Shown: positions 46,547 to 56,844 of the stretch, one piece after another | Position numbering within the stretch: position 1 is the stretch's first letter | Layout of the letters: every line of letters begins with the position of its first letter | Assembly (NCBI GenBank): GCA_024867545.1 | Contig: JANFNE010000036.1 | Span: 124,001-188,000, forward strand | Direction of reading: 5' to 3' | From: Phytopythium helicoides | Taxonomy: Eukaryota > Oomycota > Peronosporomycetes > Pythiales > Pythiaceae | Length of the DNA stretch: 64,000 nucleotides | The notes under the pieces: generated by a model | Databases searched by the model: none | What the model was told of the DNA's origin: nothing | Seen by the model: the letters and a program-made list of their open reading frames with translations, nothing else | Translations under genes and position numbers: made by a program

Positions 46547-46882
46547 GTGTCCATAATGATCCTGAGCAGATCGGGTGTGCATCCCGCGACTGGATCATTG
46601 CTGGTACATGTTATCCCCGACCCATCCTTGCACAATGCGACTCTGTCCAACCACAAACGCGATCGGACAGTGCGTGCTGCGTTTAATATTGGATCGGCCA
46701 CGAGAGTCGCACGGCGCTTTGAGGGAAGCTGCGACGTCCATCGCAGTACATACAATGGACGAGCCTCGTCAGGTCGTGATGCTCACAGATCGTGGGTCAT
46801 GCCGCATACGGGTGAGCCAAGTAGACAACACCAAGACATTTTGATGAAGGATGCGCCAGCTGTACAAGTCCAACGTATCTAG
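46547..46882 (+). other. Open frame conserved in both arms, possible gene relic, right copy
   Basis: Counterpart of 37810-38217 (VHPATGSLLVHVIPDPSLHN, GSATRVARRFEGSCDVHRST, QDILMKDAPAVQVQRI). It has lost a short block present in the left copy and the upstream part of the frame is shifted. Confidence 0.25.
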
Positions 46883-47110
46883 ACAAGAGAATCCACCCAC
46901 GGTGTTTACTTGGACAGCTCAACACGACTAGCCGGATGAGCATGTAGCTCCATTATCGGCCCTGAAACAGATCTCAACAACGGTGCCAACTGCATCCCGA
47001 CGCCACGAGAGATTACGAGGTTTCTTCAATTTCGACGGTGCATCCGGTTCACAGCACCCTCAGAATGCACCCAAGGCATTCGGATCGCTAACTCGGCCGC
47101 CTCGATATCT

Positions 47111-47128
47111 CTCACTTCCAATTCGGAC
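47111..47128 (+). promoter_or_regulatory. Initiator-like element of dioxygenase copy 4
   Basis: Same 18-base motif; CAA run at 47142-47174 and ATG at 47210. Confidence 0.5.
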
Positions 47129-47209
47129 GCCTGCCTCACAAGCAACAACAACAACAACAACAACAACAACAACCCACTACCTCTCCTATCCAAGACCACA
47201 ACAATCAAC

Positions 47210-48397
47210 ATGGTCCACGTCACCTCCCTGCTCGCACTCGCCGCCGTCGCCGCCTCCGCACTCACCATCGACGTCGCACAAGCTCACCCGGGACAGCCCG
47301 CGCACGCACGCACCAGCGAGCAGCTCGCCCAGCGCAAGCTCTTCATGGCCAACAGCAAGCGCTTGCTCAGCAAGTGCGCCGACTCGGACGCCGCGCGCCG
47401 CCTGCAAGAGCGCACCGTGGCTCGCCGCGAGGCCAAGCTTGACCAGATGCGCCGTGAGCGCGCGCGTCGCAACCGCAACCGCCGCCTCGACCTCGACACG
47501 GTCCTCGCGACGGACCACGAGTCGAGTCTCACGGGTCTCACGGGGTCCACGGACCCGAGCGAGCTCTTCGGCACGGACGTCAGCTGCATCCTGGAACCCG
47601 AGGTGACCCAGGGTCCGTACTACGTCGCCGGCGAGCTCGTGCGCAGCGACATCCGCGAGGAGCAGCAGGGCGTCGACGTGTACGCCGACATCCAGATCGT
47701 CGACGTGAACACGTGCGAACCCGTGCCGGAGCTGTACATCGACTTCTGGCACTGCAACGCCACGGGCGTCTACTCGGGCATTGTCGCCAGCGGCAACGGA
47801 GACAGCTCCGACACCACCAACCTCGACAACACGTTCCTGCGCGGTCTCTCCCCCACGGACGACGACGGCGTCGTGTCCTTCACCACCATCTTCCCGGGTC
47901 ACTACACCTCGCGCGCCACGCACATCCACATCATCGGTACCTACAACGGCACGCTGCTCAGCAACAACACCTACTCGGGAGGCTACGCCTCGCACGTCGG
48001 ACAGCTCTTCTTCGACCAGGACCTCATCACGCAGGTCGAGGCCACGAGTCCGTACTCGACCAACACGCAGGAGATCACGACCAACGCCGAGGACTCGATC
48101 CTGTCGGAGGAGGCGGCCGAGGACTTCGACCCGTTCTTCGAGTACGCGCTGCTGGGCGACGACGTGTCGGATGGTGTTCTCGCCTGGGTCTCCGTCGGCG
48201 TTGACATGACGCGGGCCCAGACGATCACGCCTGCGGGTCGTTACACTGCGGACGGCGGTGAGATGGAGGACTCGACGAGCACTGGCATGGGCGGTGGCAG
48301 TGGCATGGGTGGTGGCTCGTTCGGCGGCTCTTTCGGCGGCGGCATGGGTGGTGGCTCGTTTGCTGGCGTCGCTCCTGCCGGAGGTGTTCGCGCCTAG
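47210..48397 (+). CDS. Secreted intradiol dioxygenase-like protein, copy 4, 395 aa
   Basis: Mirror partner of copy 1 and ends in the same way (VAPAGGVRA). Catalytic motifs intact. Small differences: IQIVDVNT where others have IQIIDVNT, and ITTNAEDSI in the variable loop. The catalytic domain is closer to copies 2, 3 and 5 in several places than to its own partner, consistent with sequence exchange among copies. Confidence 0.85.
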   Translation: MVHVTSLLALAAVAASALTIDVAQAHPGQPAHARTSEQLAQRKLFMANSKRLLSKCADSDAARRLQERTVARREAKLDQMRRERARRNRNRRLDLDTVLATDHESSLTGLTGSTDPSELFGTDVSCILEPEVTQGPYYVAGELVRSDIREEQQGVDVYADIQIVDVNTCEPVPELYIDFWHCNATGVYSGIVASGNGDSSDTTNLDNTFLRGLSPTDDDGVVSFTTIFPGHYTSRATHIHIIGTYNGTLLSNNTYSGGYASHVGQLFFDQDLITQVEATSPYSTNTQEITTNAEDSILSEEAAEDFDPFFEYALLGDDVSDGVLAWVSVGVDMTRAQTITPAGRYTADGGEMEDSTSTGMGGGSGMGGGSFGGSFGGGMGGGSFAGVAPAGGVRA

Positions 48398-49420
<1,023 letters not shown>

Positions 49421-50167
49421 TCGTACAAAGCACTCAACCATGTCTGCGAAGGTCTCCAACAAACTGTATGTGTTAGGCCAGTATAGAGGGCAAGCTATCA
49501 TTCATCAGTGGTAGCGAACAATAAATGGAGCACGAGTGCAATCAAATGGCTACCGCTTACGTCGCTCTTGTCATTTAGTCTCTGGGACCTACAATCCTCC
49601 ATCTCAATCCCAGCCGTTCACTGGGCACCAGGCTGGCCAAGTGATCCGAGGGATCAGTTCGCGCGTGCCGTTCGTCCCACTAGTAGCACTGGAAACCTCG
49701 CGTATATGTAGCTCTCATGCTCTGCAATGATGGACTGTAGTGCGTTGTTGAATGGACAAGCGGCCGGGCCGAAATGGACCACTGCCATACAGAGCACTAG
49801 TCGAGCGCACTGACACTGCTTCAACAGATGTGATCGCCTTTCAACAATAGCTCGGCACAGTGGCACACCGGCCTCGTATCCGGTATCCAACAACTTTAAT
49901 CTGCTGCAACACTGCAAACAGTGAAACACATGAATCTCATCTCATCCATTGCTGCTCGGCAAAGAAACGCTGCTGGTCATCGTCACGGGACCTGAACGCA
50001 CTTGCAGGCACGGTCAAGTGGCCCTTCCAGCGCCGATTCCCTCCTGCCAGGTCGATGGGGCACAAACGCAAGCCGACTCCGGACACTATCGTGGCAGGCT
50101 CACTTCTCCTTTCGCGCTGTGCCAAGCACCCCCAAGCCCAAGTCTCGGCCCAAGCCCTCACTCGACC
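49421..50167. other. Intergenic, right arm, with about 500 bp not found in the left arm
   Basis: Compare 233 bp at 35029-35261. No domain or repeat recognised. An in-frame extension of the next gene runs back to 49949 but lacks a signal-like start. Confidence 0.4.
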
Positions 50168-51835
50168 ATGCTTCGAGTCTCGACGATGCTGACTAAGCTT
50201 GCAGTTGCTGCCTACGCCGCCGTGTGCGTGATGCACCTCGCGCCTGTTGACGCTGAAGTTGCACCGGCCTTCACGGTCCCGTCGTTCGACTACGAGCAGC
50301 TCATGAGCGGCGACACACCCTCCCAGCTGCTCGAGGCGCTCAAGACCGACGGCATCGTCAGCATCGCCAACATCCCGTCCTACGCCAAGACGCGCGCCGA
50401 CTACCTCGACGTGGCCGCCCGCTGCGCCGTCCAAGCATCGAGTTCGTACAACTCGTCCAACGTGCTCGCACCGGACTTCGTCATCTCCAAGACGCTGCAG
50501 GACGGCACCCAGCGGTACACGATCAGCACGCCGTCGGGCCGCGATCTGGACGCTGGACAAGTCGCACAGACCACGGATGCTGCCTGTCCGGGATACTCAG
50601 CGTCGTACACGGCCTTCTCGTCGCTGCTTGAGTGGGTCGTCATCGGCGTGTCGACGGCGCTGGACTCGACGTCCTTCACCACGCGCGACGGGTTCGCGCA
50701 GGCAGTGACGAGCCGCCAGCTCGTCTCGGACGCCGTCCGCCTCGACCACTTCCACGCGTACTACTCCGCCTCGCGGTCGCTCGAGGAGGAGGCCACGACC
50801 GCTGTCGCCGCGACGGCTGACAGCACGGTAGACGACCTGTCACTCGAGCTGCACGAGGACGACGGCATGTTCATCGCGTTCCCGACGCCCGCCTTCTACG
50901 CTGTGGACGAGGCCTCGGGGGAGATCGATCTCGTGTCTATCACTGGCGATGACGCTGCCACGGGTCTTGTCATCCAGACCCACGACGGCACCCGCGTGCG
51001 ACCGACGCTGCAGCCGAACGCCGTCACGCTCATGGTCGGCACGGGCTACAACCAGTGGGTCGACGCGTCCGAGCAGCTCCCGGCTGTGATGCACGGCATG
51101 CGCATGCCGGACGTGGCGGGAACCAGTGCAGAGGGAGCTGGGCGTCGTCTGCTGCGTGCGTGGTTTGGCAAGATGACGCTGCTGCCGTCGCACCAGCGCA
51201 TGCTGAGCGGCGTGAGCTTTGAGGAGCACGCCAACGCAACGACGCGGTTTGTGAACGACAACATGCACAGCACTGACCGTGCTCTGATTGGATGCTCTCC
51301 TGGCCGGAAGCTTCGGGCGTCGGCTGATGCGGAGTGCAGTTACCAAGCGTGCACTGTCAAGTCCGGGGCTACCGCTCCTTCCGAGGGGTGCGATGTTGTG
51401 TGCAACCGAAGCCACTCTGGCGACGCTGAAAGCTGTGCTGCGAGCTGCTCCTGTACGACGAGTTCCCACAGCGCCACTAACTGCTGGATGCTCTGCGTGC
51501 TTGACCTGGACACTTGCGATCTTTCTGCTCAGAGCTGCTCAGGACAAGCCAAGGTGTGCTCGTCAACCCCTACGCCTACGACGACTGCACCAGCGACAAC
51601 CGCTCCCGCACCTGTGAGCACCACCCAAGCCCCAGCCACGACGACTCCTGCAACCACAACGTCGACTCCATCGACCACTACGCCAGCGACGACCACCTCG
51701 ACCCCTTCGGCGACCACTTCCACGCCATCGACGACCACCTCGACTCCTTCGGCGACAACCTCGACCCCGTCGGCCACGACGGTCACCCCTGTGACTTCGA
51801 CGCCCGAGCCAACCTACAACCACGGCGCGTGCTAA
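50168..51835 (+). CDS. Secreted 2OG-Fe(II) oxygenase-like protein with mucin-like tail, copy 2, 555 aa
   Basis: Shares with copy 1 the core from EVAPAFTVPSFDYEQLMSGD to about SHQRMLSG, including the HEDD and VMHGMRMP metal motifs, almost without change. The signal peptide is unrelated (MLRVSTMLTKLAVAAYAAVC). The Cys-rich region is diverged (CSYQACTVKSGATAPSEGC). A Thr/Pro/Ser-rich tail of about 95 residues (TTSTPSTTT-type repeats) is added and ends TPEPTYNHGAC. Such tails are heavily O-glycosylated in cell-wall or extracellular proteins. ATG 50168 is chosen because it gives the signal peptide. Confidence 0.6.
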   Translation: MLRVSTMLTKLAVAAYAAVCVMHLAPVDAEVAPAFTVPSFDYEQLMSGDTPSQLLEALKTDGIVSIANIPSYAKTRADYLDVAARCAVQASSSYNSSNVLAPDFVISKTLQDGTQRYTISTPSGRDLDAGQVAQTTDAACPGYSASYTAFSSLLEWVVIGVSTALDSTSFTTRDGFAQAVTSRQLVSDAVRLDHFHAYYSASRSLEEEATTAVAATADSTVDDLSLELHEDDGMFIAFPTPAFYAVDEASGEIDLVSITGDDAATGLVIQTHDGTRVRPTLQPNAVTLMVGTGYNQWVDASEQLPAVMHGMRMPDVAGTSAEGAGRRLLRAWFGKMTLLPSHQRMLSGVSFEEHANATTRFVNDNMHSTDRALIGCSPGRKLRASADAECSYQACTVKSGATAPSEGCDVVCNRSHSGDAESCAASCSCTTSSHSATNCWMLCVLDLDTCDLSAQSCSGQAKVCSSTPTPTTTAPATTAPAPVSTTQAPATTTPATTTSTPSTTTPATTTSTPSATTSTPSTTTSTPSATTSTPSATTVTPVTSTPEPTYNHGAC

Positions 51836-52639
51836 GCGTCCACATGCGCAAGATTGATCAGCATTGTAGTTGCCTTTAAGTGCGGCCTGCATCAGCACTA
51901 TCACTTTCCAAGCATTTTCTGATAACGAACGAAACATGCTTTGACCTTGGGATTTGTTTGACTGCCCCCGAGTTTGTATCACTTTTTTTTTGCTAGTCAA
52001 GGCCAGTGATGAGTGCAGCACAACGATTCCTGGTCTTCGAAAGTACTGTGGAACGGGCAAGACGGGCGAGATCCATCGGGATTTGTTGGATGGTCATGGT
52101 GTCGTGTGGACAGGTTGTCCCTCCTGACACTGGATGGCTGCTCGCTGCAGCATTGTGAGTCTGGCTAGCTAGTCTCACCACAAGCGGCGGCGTTGGACAC
52201 CACTACTGAAACTGCGGGAAATGGATGGGAACTCGTTCGTCTTGGCGTCGAGGGCAGTACGCTCGACTCGAGCTCATGGGCATCCCGTGTGACATCAACG
52301 CAACAGCAGACGACTGCGTCGTGATCGTTGCCTGTAGGTGTACAGTACTCGCCGAGTGTGGAATCGCCTATATCCAGAGTGGATCACACGATGGGAACCC
52401 TTTGGGATAACCTTCCTTCCAAGCGCATGTGCTTGACCGATCCACAGTTTCGTGTCAAGCGCGTGATCTAAGGATCGCTCAGGATCCAAGGGGAGTTTTG
52501 GCGGTCCGACTCGTCTTTCCCGTTAAACGCACTATCTTCACGCAATACAGCAAACTAAAGCTATGCTTAGTCTCGTCACGATCATCGGTTCCGACGGTAC
52601 TACCACAACAATGCTCTCATCGTCCCAACCTCGACTTCT
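51836..52639. other. Intergenic
   Basis: About 800 bp between the right arm and the fifth dioxygenase gene. No gene or repeat seen. Confidence 0.4.
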
Positions 52640-52657
52640 CTCACTTCCAATTCGGAC
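52640..52657 (+). promoter_or_regulatory. Initiator-like element of dioxygenase copy 5
   Basis: Same 18-base motif; the CAA run that follows is interrupted by AAAA (52672-52700), ATG at 52739. Confidence 0.5.
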
Positions 52658-52738
52658 GCCTGCCTCACAAGCAACAACAACAACAAAAACAACAACAACA
52701 ACCCACTACCTCTCCTATCCAAGACCACAACAATCAAC

Positions 52739-53977
52739 ATGGTCCACGTCACCTCCCTGCTCGCACTCGCCGCCGTCGCCGCCTCCGCACTCACCATCGA
52801 CGTCGCACAAGCTCACCCGGGACAGCCCGCGCACGCACGCACCAGCGAGCAGCTCGCCCAGCGCAAGCTCTTCATGGCCAACAGCAAGCGCTTGCTCAGC
52901 AAGTGCGCCGACTCGGACGCCGCGCGCCGCCTGCAAGAGCGCACCGTGGCTCGCCGCGAGGCCAAGCTTGACCAGATGCGCCGTGAGCGCGCGCGTCGCA
53001 ACCGCAACCGCCGCCTCGACCTCGACACGGTCCTCGCGACGGACCACGAGTCGAGTCTCACGGGTCTCACGGGGTCCACGGACCCGAGCGAGCTCTTCGG
53101 CACGGACGTCAGCTGCATCCTGGAACCCGAGGTGACCCAGGGTCCGTACTACGTCGCCGGCGAGCTCGTGCGCAGCGACATCCGCGAGGAGCAGCAGGGC
53201 GTCGACGTGTACGCCGACATCCAGATCATCGACGTGAACACGTGCGAACCCGTGCCGGAGCTGTACATCGACTTCTGGCACTGCAACGCCACGGGCGTCT
53301 ACTCGGGCATTGTCGCCAGCGGCAACGGAGACAGCTCCGACACCACCAACCTCGACAACACGTTCCTGCGCGGTCTCTCCCCCACGGACGACGACGGCGT
53401 CGTGTCCTTCACCACCATCTTCCCGGGTCACTACACCTCGCGCGCCACGCACATCCACATCATCGGTACCTACAACGGCACGCTGCTCAGCAACAACACC
53501 TACTCGGGAGGCTACGCCTCGCACGTCGGACAGCTCTTCTTCGACCAGGACCTCATCACGCAGGTCGAGGCCACGAGTCCGTACTCGACCAACACGCAGG
53601 AGATCACGGAGAACGCCGACGACTCGATCCTGTCGGAGGAGGCGGCCGAGGACTTCGATCCCTTCTTCGAGTACGCGCTGCTGGGCGACGACGTGTCGGA
53701 TGGTGTTCTCGCCTGGGTCTCCGTCGGCGTTGACATGACGCGGGCCCAGACGATCACGCCTGCGGGTCGTTACACTGCGGACGGCGGTGAGATGGAGGAC
53801 TCAACGAGCACTGGCATGGGCGGTGGCAGTGGAATGGGTGGTGGCTCGTTCGGCGGCTCTTTCGGCGGCGGCATGGGTGGTGGCTCGTTTGCTGGCGTCG
53901 CCCCTGCAGGAAGCCTTGGTGCTGATGCTGGCTCGGTTGGCACCAGCACGGGTGGTGTTTCGTGCGCCATGAACTAG
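52739..53977 (+). CDS. Secreted intradiol dioxygenase-like protein, copy 5, 412 aa
   Basis: Lies outside the palindrome, in the same orientation as copies 3 and 4. Signal peptide, pro-region and catalytic motifs as in the others; variable loop ITENADDSI. It has its own tail, SLGADAGSVGTSTGGVSCAM then N. The near identity of its first 360 residues to the palindromic copies shows that homogenisation reaches beyond the arms. Its promoter motif and leader are also shared. Confidence 0.85.
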   Translation: MVHVTSLLALAAVAASALTIDVAQAHPGQPAHARTSEQLAQRKLFMANSKRLLSKCADSDAARRLQERTVARREAKLDQMRRERARRNRNRRLDLDTVLATDHESSLTGLTGSTDPSELFGTDVSCILEPEVTQGPYYVAGELVRSDIREEQQGVDVYADIQIIDVNTCEPVPELYIDFWHCNATGVYSGIVASGNGDSSDTTNLDNTFLRGLSPTDDDGVVSFTTIFPGHYTSRATHIHIIGTYNGTLLSNNTYSGGYASHVGQLFFDQDLITQVEATSPYSTNTQEITENADDSILSEEAAEDFDPFFEYALLGDDVSDGVLAWVSVGVDMTRAQTITPAGRYTADGGEMEDSTSTGMGGGSGMGGGSFGGSFGGGMGGGSFAGVAPAGSLGADAGSVGTSTGGVSCAMN

Positions 53978-54137
53978 GCTGACGGCAGCCATGAAATGTG
54001 CAACGTGCGCAGTAGAGATCTTGCGTGAGTAAATGAGTGAGTAGGTTGTTGATCTTCTCAATACAACCGAAGTGTGAAGACCATTGCTAGCACTCGCCTT
54101 CGGCTCGCGGGTATGGCCGTGGTAAGCCCGGCATCCT

Positions 54138-54256
54138 ACGATAAAAGACGATGACTGGGAATGGAACCCAGTGAAAATGCAACAATGCCTGAGTATACAG
54201 TGCTATCTGCGGGCAACGCTTAGCGCACCTGCAGACACTTTGTGGCCCCTGATGTG
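54138..54256 (-). ncRNA. Putative Fanzor guide-RNA (omega-RNA) scaffold, copy 2
   Basis: 119 bp between the Fanzor stop codon and the element 3' end. On the minus strand it can form a stem of GTG plus TCTGC with GCAGA plus CAC (three-base bulge), an inner CGC/GCG stem, and a terminal ACTGGG-TTCCATT-CCCAGT hairpin before TCATCGTCTTTTATCGT. Known TnpB and Fanzor guide RNAs end at this element border and the next genomic bases act as guide; here these would be AGGATGCCGGGCTTACCACG. Structure and role are inferred; the RNA probably also overlaps the 3' end of the coding region. Confidence 0.45.
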
Positions 54257-56236
54257 TTAAGTTGGCGCTCGACAGAAAACGGTAGGTCTTGGTTGACCAC
54301 GGAGCATGTTGAGGAGAAGCATCAGCATGTTCTTCGAGGCGTTGACGTCGCGGTTCACAGTAGTACCAAAACAGCCATTGGATCGACAATGGAGCACACT
54401 ATAAACCTTGCACGTCCGCCATTCCTTGTCCGTGCTGTTCTTGATCTTGCAGAGGCGGAGACTGTACTGGTATTCTAGTTGCCGGTGGCAACGTGAGTGA
54501 AGCTTGCTGGTGCGAAACTCACCAATTGGTTGTACACGACAGTAGTTTCTCAATGTGTGCTCGAGTCTCTTGACCGGCCCCGCGGGGCACTTCTTGATGA
54601 GTCCAGAGTAATCGGTATTGCTCCAATCTCCAAATCCAACCACCGTTCGCCTGCCTGCTTGCTGGGTCAGTCTCCGGCAGAGTTCATGTAGCTTCTTCTG
54701 CGCAAAGATGTACCGTCCAAAACGCAGGTTGCGGAATCCCTTCGTCCGTGAAAATCCTAGCAGGTTTTCCATACGTGGAATAACGTATCGTGTGTACGTT
54801 TCCAGCAACTCGAGCGACGCGGTCTTCTTCGACGGCATCTGACGCTCGGCCGCCAAAATGTCGGGACGCCGCTCCTTCCAGCAAGCTATCTTCTGGTTGC
54901 TCTTGTGGTAGCGAGCATCCTCGTAGAACTCACGAGAAGAGCAGTGGATAGTCTCGCCGTCCTGGTTGGTTGCTACAAACAGATCTCGTCTGCCAGGATC
55001 TAGGCCCCACATGACATCATAATCCTTTTCCCTGAGTGGGCGGTCTGTCGCCGGATGGGTTTTCCGCATGACAATACTGACAGCCTTTCCGTCCGTCATG
55101 ATCTCTCCTACGAACTTCTTGTTGGCTGTTTCAAACTTCTCGATATTGAAGAGACTGTGCCACCAATCGTCTGCGACAGCATTCCAACCGTCACCTAAAG
55201 GAGGCACGCGAACACCAGCACGTAGAAGTAGGCTGCGGAGCGCCGTCTTGCACATCTTGAAGTGCGAGCACTTGAACCCATTCTTTGTCGGCAGAAGACT
55301 GAACGTGCGGACCTCTGGGATGTCCTGTCGATGCTGAAACCGGCGATTCCTCTCCTCAATGTCGGTCAGAATCATGTAGGTGAGAGGAAGCAATCTGTTA
55401 GCCTCGTCGGACAAGTAGCCGCTCTCGTTGCACGGGATCTTCTCTCGCCAAGCCTGCACCTCGGTATCGTTGCCGTTGTAGACAGGGTCCAGGATACTCT
55501 TGATCATGACGTAGGCCTCAGCACCATTCAAGTCATAGACCCGCTTGATGTGACGGTGAAAGCGACGGTAGAAGTTGCGTACGATCGCGTTCTTGGTGTT
55601 AGTGACCATCATTTGGGCTGCGTTCTGCTGCCACCCAGCGGTAATCTGCCGGTTGCTTGCACGTCGAGCGTCTTCACCTCGCCAAGTGTTGTACAGCGTG
55701 ACTGATTGCTGGAATGCAGGAGACCCGAGTGTGGAGTTGGCATTGCAAACACACGATAGGCATCTGTAGAAGAAGACCTGGTTGAGTGGCTCCACTGCAT
55801 CGCCCAGCTGACACATCCGCACGGCGTGGATGTTGGCGAGGACGTAAGCCTCCAGCACGGCCTGGTCCATATCCGCCAGCACGGACTCCCACGGCAAAGT
55901 CATGGCCTCATCGCTCTTGCAAAACGCCTTGAGCGACGTCTTGACGCACACAAGCGAGGATTTGGCGTTAGCTGCGTCACGAGCTTCGACTTCGGCTCGT
56001 CGCCTCTTTGACTGCCTCTTGCGTGGTTCTACACTGCGCTTCTTCCTTTTAGATCTAGCATCGCCTGACGTCGGACCAGCTGCACGTGTTGTCTTGGACC
56101 GACCTCGTCGACTTGTGGAAGCAGCTCTACTCGTTGTGGATCTGCATAGCCCTGCGGCAGCTTGCCTGGTCTTGGACCTGCCTCGCCGGGGACCTGGATC
56201 GCCCTCCGTGCCCGATAGAGCGCGCTTGTTTGCCAT
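54257..56236 (-). CDS. Fanzor, eukaryotic TnpB-family RNA-guided DNA nuclease, 659 aa
   Basis: Uninterrupted frame. Residues 1-90 are Arg/Lys-rich (RSKRKKRSVEPRKRQSKRRR at 61-80) and likely direct nuclear import. Residues 90-400 are a mostly helical recognition part (VIRNFYRRFHRHIKRVYDL-like basic helices). The RuvC core starts at YDVMWGLDPGRRDLFVATNQ with D413. A middle motif GRRTVVGFGDWSN (528-540) stands where TnpB has its usual Glu; the alternative Glu of Fanzors is E573 in IGEFRTSK. A zinc knuckle (HSRCH, then CKVYSVLHCRSNGC) and NRDVNASKN with D630 follow. All three acids are present. The family cuts DNA guided by an RNA from the element 3' end next to a short adjacent motif. Start at ATG 56236. 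Confidence 0.9.
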   Translation of the reverse strand: MANKRALSGTEGDPGPRRGRSKTRQAAAGLCRSTTSRAASTSRRGRSKTTRAAGPTSGDARSKRKKRSVEPRKRQSKRRRAEVEARDAANAKSSLVCVKTSLKAFCKSDEAMTLPWESVLADMDQAVLEAYVLANIHAVRMCQLGDAVEPLNQVFFYRCLSCVCNANSTLGSPAFQQSVTLYNTWRGEDARRASNRQITAGWQQNAAQMMVTNTKNAIVRNFYRRFHRHIKRVYDLNGAEAYVMIKSILDPVYNGNDTEVQAWREKIPCNESGYLSDEANRLLPLTYMILTDIEERNRRFQHRQDIPEVRTFSLLPTKNGFKCSHFKMCKTALRSLLLRAGVRVPPLGDGWNAVADDWWHSLFNIEKFETANKKFVGEIMTDGKAVSIVMRKTHPATDRPLREKDYDVMWGLDPGRRDLFVATNQDGETIHCSSREFYEDARYHKSNQKIACWKERRPDILAAERQMPSKKTASLELLETYTRYVIPRMENLLGFSRTKGFRNLRFGRYIFAQKKLHELCRRLTQQAGRRTVVGFGDWSNTDYSGLIKKCPAGPVKRLEHTLRNYCRVQPIGEFRTSKLHSRCHRQLEYQYSLRLCKIKNSTDKEWRTCKVYSVLHCRSNGCFGTTVNRDVNASKNMLMLLLNMLRGQPRPTVFCRAPT

Positions 56237-56550
56237 GGTGGCAAATTACACTGTGAGTATGGAGATCAGGGTCGGCAGCCGCTTTTGTTCGTTGCCGTTC
56301 GTTGGCGAGTGGGCGCTTGCCAATTCAAAACATGCTATTGTCTCATCATGCCCATTTACGTGTATGCAGGCAGAGCTGCAAAGGCCGCTTTACACTAGCT
56401 TGCCGTGGCTCATGATGGAGCTCTGGAGATCCTTCCTATGGTATCTTCAACAAGCAATACGAAGTGTCAATGCAGTGCTGTTGTCATCGCATCGCGCAAC
56501 CTGATGAATTGCGCTGCCAGCTTGTCAATTGGGCAGTACCGTAAGTTACG

Positions 56551-56578
56551 CTCTTGAAGACACCTGAGTCTTCAAGAG
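56551..56578. repeat. Perfect 11-bp palindrome in the Fanzor leader
   Basis: CTCTTGAAGAC and GTCTTCAAGAG separated by ACCTGA. Copy 1 has the same hairpin at 18040-18069 with one mismatch and a longer loop. Position 315 bp upstream of the start codon suits a recombination or regulatory site of the element. Confidence 0.8.
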
Positions 56579-56844
56579 TCCGAGACACTGTACTTGCGTA
56601 ACTTTCTTGCCGTAACGACAGGTTTATTTAGTTTCACGTCTCCTTTTCCACATCTTCCAGTTGAGAGAGAGTTTACGTCGATCGTTGGGCTGAGAAAGGT
56701 GAATGTAGAAATGGAGGGGTTTGTGGCCATCTACCACAGCGCCAATGCCGGGTACCCCGGCCATTCAATACCAATAGAAGGCTAACCTCAAGAAAACAAC
56801 TTGGGAGCTGACATGTAAATGCAATCTGACCCACGCACCTGATC

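Larger units (their letters stand above)
46044..47110. other. Intergenic, right arm, with conserved frame remnant
   Basis: Contains the CAA run at 46299-46321 and the mirror copy of the open frame seen at 37810-38217. No other feature. Confidence 0.45.
54138..56767 (-). mobile_element. Fanzor element, copy 2 (intact)
   Basis: Ends set by comparison to copy 1: ACGATAAAAGAC at 54138 and CCATTCA at 56767. The flanks are unrelated to those of copy 1. It sits between dioxygenase copy 5 and a Tweety-like gene, in intergenic DNA. No terminal inverted repeat, no target duplication, no second protein. Subterminal hairpins: GCCGGG/CCCGGC near the 5' end; an 11-bp perfect palindrome at 56551-56561/56568-56578 in the leader; ACTGGG/CCCAGT near the 3' end. 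The simplest reading is a TnpB-like cargo element mobilised in trans. Confidence 0.88.
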
